DNA from: Pseudomonas sp. | Lineage (GTDB): Bacteria > Pseudomonadota > Gammaproteobacteria > Pseudomonadales > Pseudomonadaceae | Assembly (NCBI GenBank): GCA_003525045.1 | Contig: DQGF01000363.1 | Coordinates: 1 to 7,392 of the forward strand | Reading direction: 5' to 3' | Length of the DNA stretch: 7,392 nucleotides | In this document: positions 6,072-7,392 of the stretch, one piece after another | Numbering within the stretch: the stretch's first letter is position 1 | Layout: every line of letters begins with the position of its first letter | The notes under the pieces: generated by a model | What the model saw: the letters and a program-made list of their open reading frames with translations, nothing else | Databases searched by the model: none | Told to the model about the DNA's origin: nothing | Made by a program: the position numbers and the translations under genes

Positions 6072-6680
6072 TCATCGATTCAAAGAAAAATACGCGTGTA
6101 GTGCCTGGTCTGTCTTGCGCCTGGCCTCCACTACGGCATCCCGACCCAATGCAGTGCCTTCCACCGAGAAGAACGTTAGTGCATGCAGCCCGATCATGCC
6201 CAACACGGCGGTCAGATACGGCGTGAGAAAATCCGGCTGACGCGGGTTCACCCCGGAAAATCTGCCACCCGAGGCCACCGCGACAAACACCGGCCGGTCG
6301 CGCAGCAGACTGGTTTTACCCTGCGTGCCGACATTGAAGGTGCGACGAACGCGAGCGACGTGATCGATCCAGACTTTCAGCGCGGCCGGCACGGTGAAGT
6401 TATGCATGGGTGTGCCAATGACCACCACATCGGCACTCTCCAGTTCTTGAATCAACTCATCTGACCGGGCAAGAGAACCTTCTTGCGAAATGTCTGCGGA
6501 CGACTGTTGTGAATTCGCGTAATCCTCGTCGACTTGCGCCAGGGCATCCCCCGCCACGACCCGGTGGATGACGGTTGCCGTTGGCTCGCCATCGAGCAGG
6601 AAGCCGATGATGTTTTTTGCAAGTCGATAGCTCTCGGACGTTTGCCCGCGAGGACTGCAAGAGACGTGGAGGATTTTCAT
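6072..6680 (-). CDS. FMN-dependent NADH:quinone oxidoreductase / azoreductase (AzoR family)
   Basis: A 202-residue flavodoxin-fold enzyme that reduces quinones by two electrons and cleaves azo bonds using NAD(P)H and FMN, usually as a cytosolic dimer. The FMN-phosphate loop is SCSPRGQTSES (7-17). The FMN-binding P-M-H-N-F segment (91-95) stands where AzoR has PMYNF. KVWIDHVARVRRTF (102-115) and the ASGGRF turn (136-141) are further family blocks. Length agrees with the family of about 200 residues. The start at 6680 has AAGGG upstream. It is the first gene of a two-gene unit with the exported hydrolase and diverges from the AhpD-like gene across 215 bases that hold paired box elements. Likely induced by electrophiles or quinones by analogy with relatives. 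The exact natural substrate is unknown. Confidence 0.92.
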   Translation of the reverse strand: MKILHVSCSPRGQTSESYRLAKNIIGFLLDGEPTATVIHRVVAGDALAQVDEDYANSQQSSADISQEGSLARSDELIQELESADVVVIGTPMHNFTVPAALKVWIDHVARVRRTFNVGTQGKTSLLRDRPVFVAVASGGRFSGVNPRQPDFLTPYLTAVLGMIGLHALTFFSVEGTALGRDAVVEARRKTDQALHAYFSLNR

Positions 6681-6719
6681 GATTCACCCTTTACTGAAAG
6701 TGCTGACGTGAGGGGAATC

Positions 6720-6747
6720 ACTCTATGAAGCTTATGACCTATCACAA
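6720..6747 (-). promoter_or_regulatory. Candidate promoter of the azoreductase-hydrolase unit
   Basis: On the minus strand TTGTGA (6747-6742) and TAGAGT (6725-6720) are 16 bases apart, each with 4 of 6 consensus matches. The -35 box overlaps the end of the adjacent two-box element (6747-6782). That placement suits an activator touching RNA polymerase, or a repressor. Motif matching only. Confidence 0.3.
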
Positions 6748-6782
6748 AGGTCCATGAATGGAATAAGTGACTAGGCCATGAT
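6747..6782 (-). promoter_or_regulatory. Two-box element facing the azoreductase gene (copy 2)
   Basis: Read toward the azoreductase it is ATCATGGCC (6782-6774), 16 bases, then TCATGGACCTT (6757-6747). It ends 66 bases before the start codon. The outer box is an 11-base perfect complement of 6825-6835 and the inner box a 9-base complement of 6800-6808. Likely regulator binding site. Confidence 0.55.
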
Positions 6783-6799
6783 TGTCGACGGCCAGAAGG

Positions 6800-6835
6800 A
6801 TCATGGCCCAGAACACAACACCGATCATGGACCTT
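6800..6835 (+). promoter_or_regulatory. Two-box element facing the AhpD-like gene (copy 3)
   Basis: ATCATGGCC (6800-6808), 16 bases, then TCATGGACCTT (6825-6835), ending 60 bases before ATG 6896. GATCATGG followed by CC is a direct repeat at a 24-base interval (6799 and 6823). It is the mirror image of copy 2 about position 6791. Likely site for the same regulator. Confidence 0.55.
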
Positions 6836-6895
6836 ATCAATTAGGCCAAGAAACAGCACGATGGCGTCCTCATCCAGCAAACACAAGGACTCATC

Positions 6896-7351
6896 ATGAG
6901 CAATCGCATCGACTACGCCAAGGCTTCCCCCGAAGGTTACAAAGCGTTCGGCGGTGTATATGTCTGCCTGCAAAACAGTGGTCTCTCCCACGAACTGATC
7001 GACCTGGTCTATCTGCGGGTTTCGCAAATAAACGGCTGCGCATTTTGCATCGACATGCATTCGCGCGATCTGCTGAAACTCGGCGTGAGCGTGGACAAGC
7101 TGGTGCTGGTACCCGTGTGGCATGACGCGGGTGAAGTCTTTACCCAACGTGAACGTGTTGCACTGAGTTGGGCGGAAACCGTCACTCGTGTGGCGCAAAC
7201 CGGTGTTCCCGATGCCGACTATGCAGCCGCGGCTGCCGAGTTCAACGATAAGGAGCTGGCCGATCTGACGTATGCGATCGGCCTGATGAACGCCTTCAAT
7301 CGATTCGGCGTCACGTTCCGTTCGAAACCCGCTGCTGCCAACAAAGCTTGA
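6896..7351 (+). CDS. AhpD-like / carboxymuconolactone decarboxylase family protein
   Basis: A 151-residue all-helical protein of the CMD/AhpD family, likely cytosolic. The redox motif is Cys48-x-x-Cys51-x3-His55 in INGCAFCIDMH, as in the AhpD core domain, where the cysteine pair relays electrons to reduce peroxides. The residue at the position of the AhpD catalytic glutamate (12 before the first cysteine) is Asp36, a conservative change worth noting. The segment FTQRERVALSWAE (82-94) and the final NAFNRFGVTFR block are typical of this subfamily. The start has AAGGA (6885-6889) at 6 bases. It is divergent from the azoreductase, so co-regulation is plausible. True carboxymuconolactone decarboxylase activity is unlikely given the CxxC motif. 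Peroxidase or disulfide chemistry is the better guess. Confidence 0.9.
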   Translation: MSNRIDYAKASPEGYKAFGGVYVCLQNSGLSHELIDLVYLRVSQINGCAFCIDMHSRDLLKLGVSVDKLVLVPVWHDAGEVFTQRERVALSWAETVTRVAQTGVPDADYAAAAAEFNDKELADLTYAIGLMNAFNRFGVTFRSKPAAANKA

Positions 7352-7371
7352 CCTACCCGATAGGTCGGTAG
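7351..7371. other. Small overlapping inverted repeats after the AhpD-like gene
   Basis: ACCTA (7351-7355) and TAGGT (7361-7365) form one dyad. CTACC (7353-7357) and GGTAG (7367-7371) form an overlapping one. It could be part of an operator for a gene beyond the window edge, or a weak terminator. No T-run is seen before the window ends. Confidence 0.25.
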
Positions 7372-7392
7372 AGCACACCCAGTCTCGCCAGG

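Noticed and set aside
6741..6764. Resemblance to a MexT-type LysR box (ATCA-N5-GTCGAT-N4-ACYAT)
   Set aside because: ATCA and GTCCAT occur at the right spacing in one copy only. The last block does not fit, and the other two elements lack the ATCA part.
6677..7378. Minus-strand 233-residue frame opposite the AhpD-like gene
   Set aside because: It overlaps the azoreductase start, the dyad region and the whole AhpD-like gene in antisense. Low-complexity shadow with no motif.

Overview
The window looks like chromosomal DNA of a Pseudomonas species, most likely of the P. fluorescens/P. putida type. The evidence is the moderately high GC with GC-rich third codon positions, Pseudomonas REP sequences with the core GCGAGC..GCTCGCTCCCACA at 17-39 and 1528-1567, and the gene families present. 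There are no mobile genes, phage genes, RNA genes or CRISPR arrays.

Layout from left to right. 1-374: a REP half-element, then about 300 bases with no convincing protein gene. This stretch holds two consecutive strong hairpins and a perfect Shine-Dalgarno in front of a 15-codon ORF. 375-791 (+): Ohr, a thiol peroxidase for organic hydroperoxides, followed by a long hairpin. 1033-1482 (+): an exported single-domain cupin. A 40-base REP palindrome (1528-1567) separates it from the convergent LOG-family phosphoribohydrolase (1579-2184, -). Upstream of LOG on the same strand is a MocR/GntR-family PLP-dependent regulator (2286-3725, -). A divergent promoter region follows, then a patatin-like phospholipase with a TTG start (3983-5191, +). 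Convergent to it is a two-gene minus-strand unit: an FMN-dependent azoreductase/quinone reductase (6072-6680) and an exported alpha/beta hydrolase (5216-6055). Divergent from the azoreductase is an AhpD/carboxymuconolactone decarboxylase-like protein (6896-7351, +).

Several products fit detoxification of reactive organics: Ohr and the AhpD-like protein (hydroperoxides), the azoreductase (quinones and azo compounds), a hydrolase and a small cupin. The most interesting non-coding signal is a 36-base element made of two boxes with one 24-bp spacing, ATCATGGCC then TCWTGGACCTT. It occurs three times: before LOG (2242-2277), before the azoreductase operon (6747-6782) and before the AhpD-like gene (6800-6835). 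Each copy ends 57-66 bases before the start codon and points toward the gene. The last two copies face each other and form an 89-bp concentric dyad. The boxes are conserved and the 16-base spacer much less so, which suggests one regulator controlling all three units. The locally encoded MocR protein is a candidate, but this is inference.
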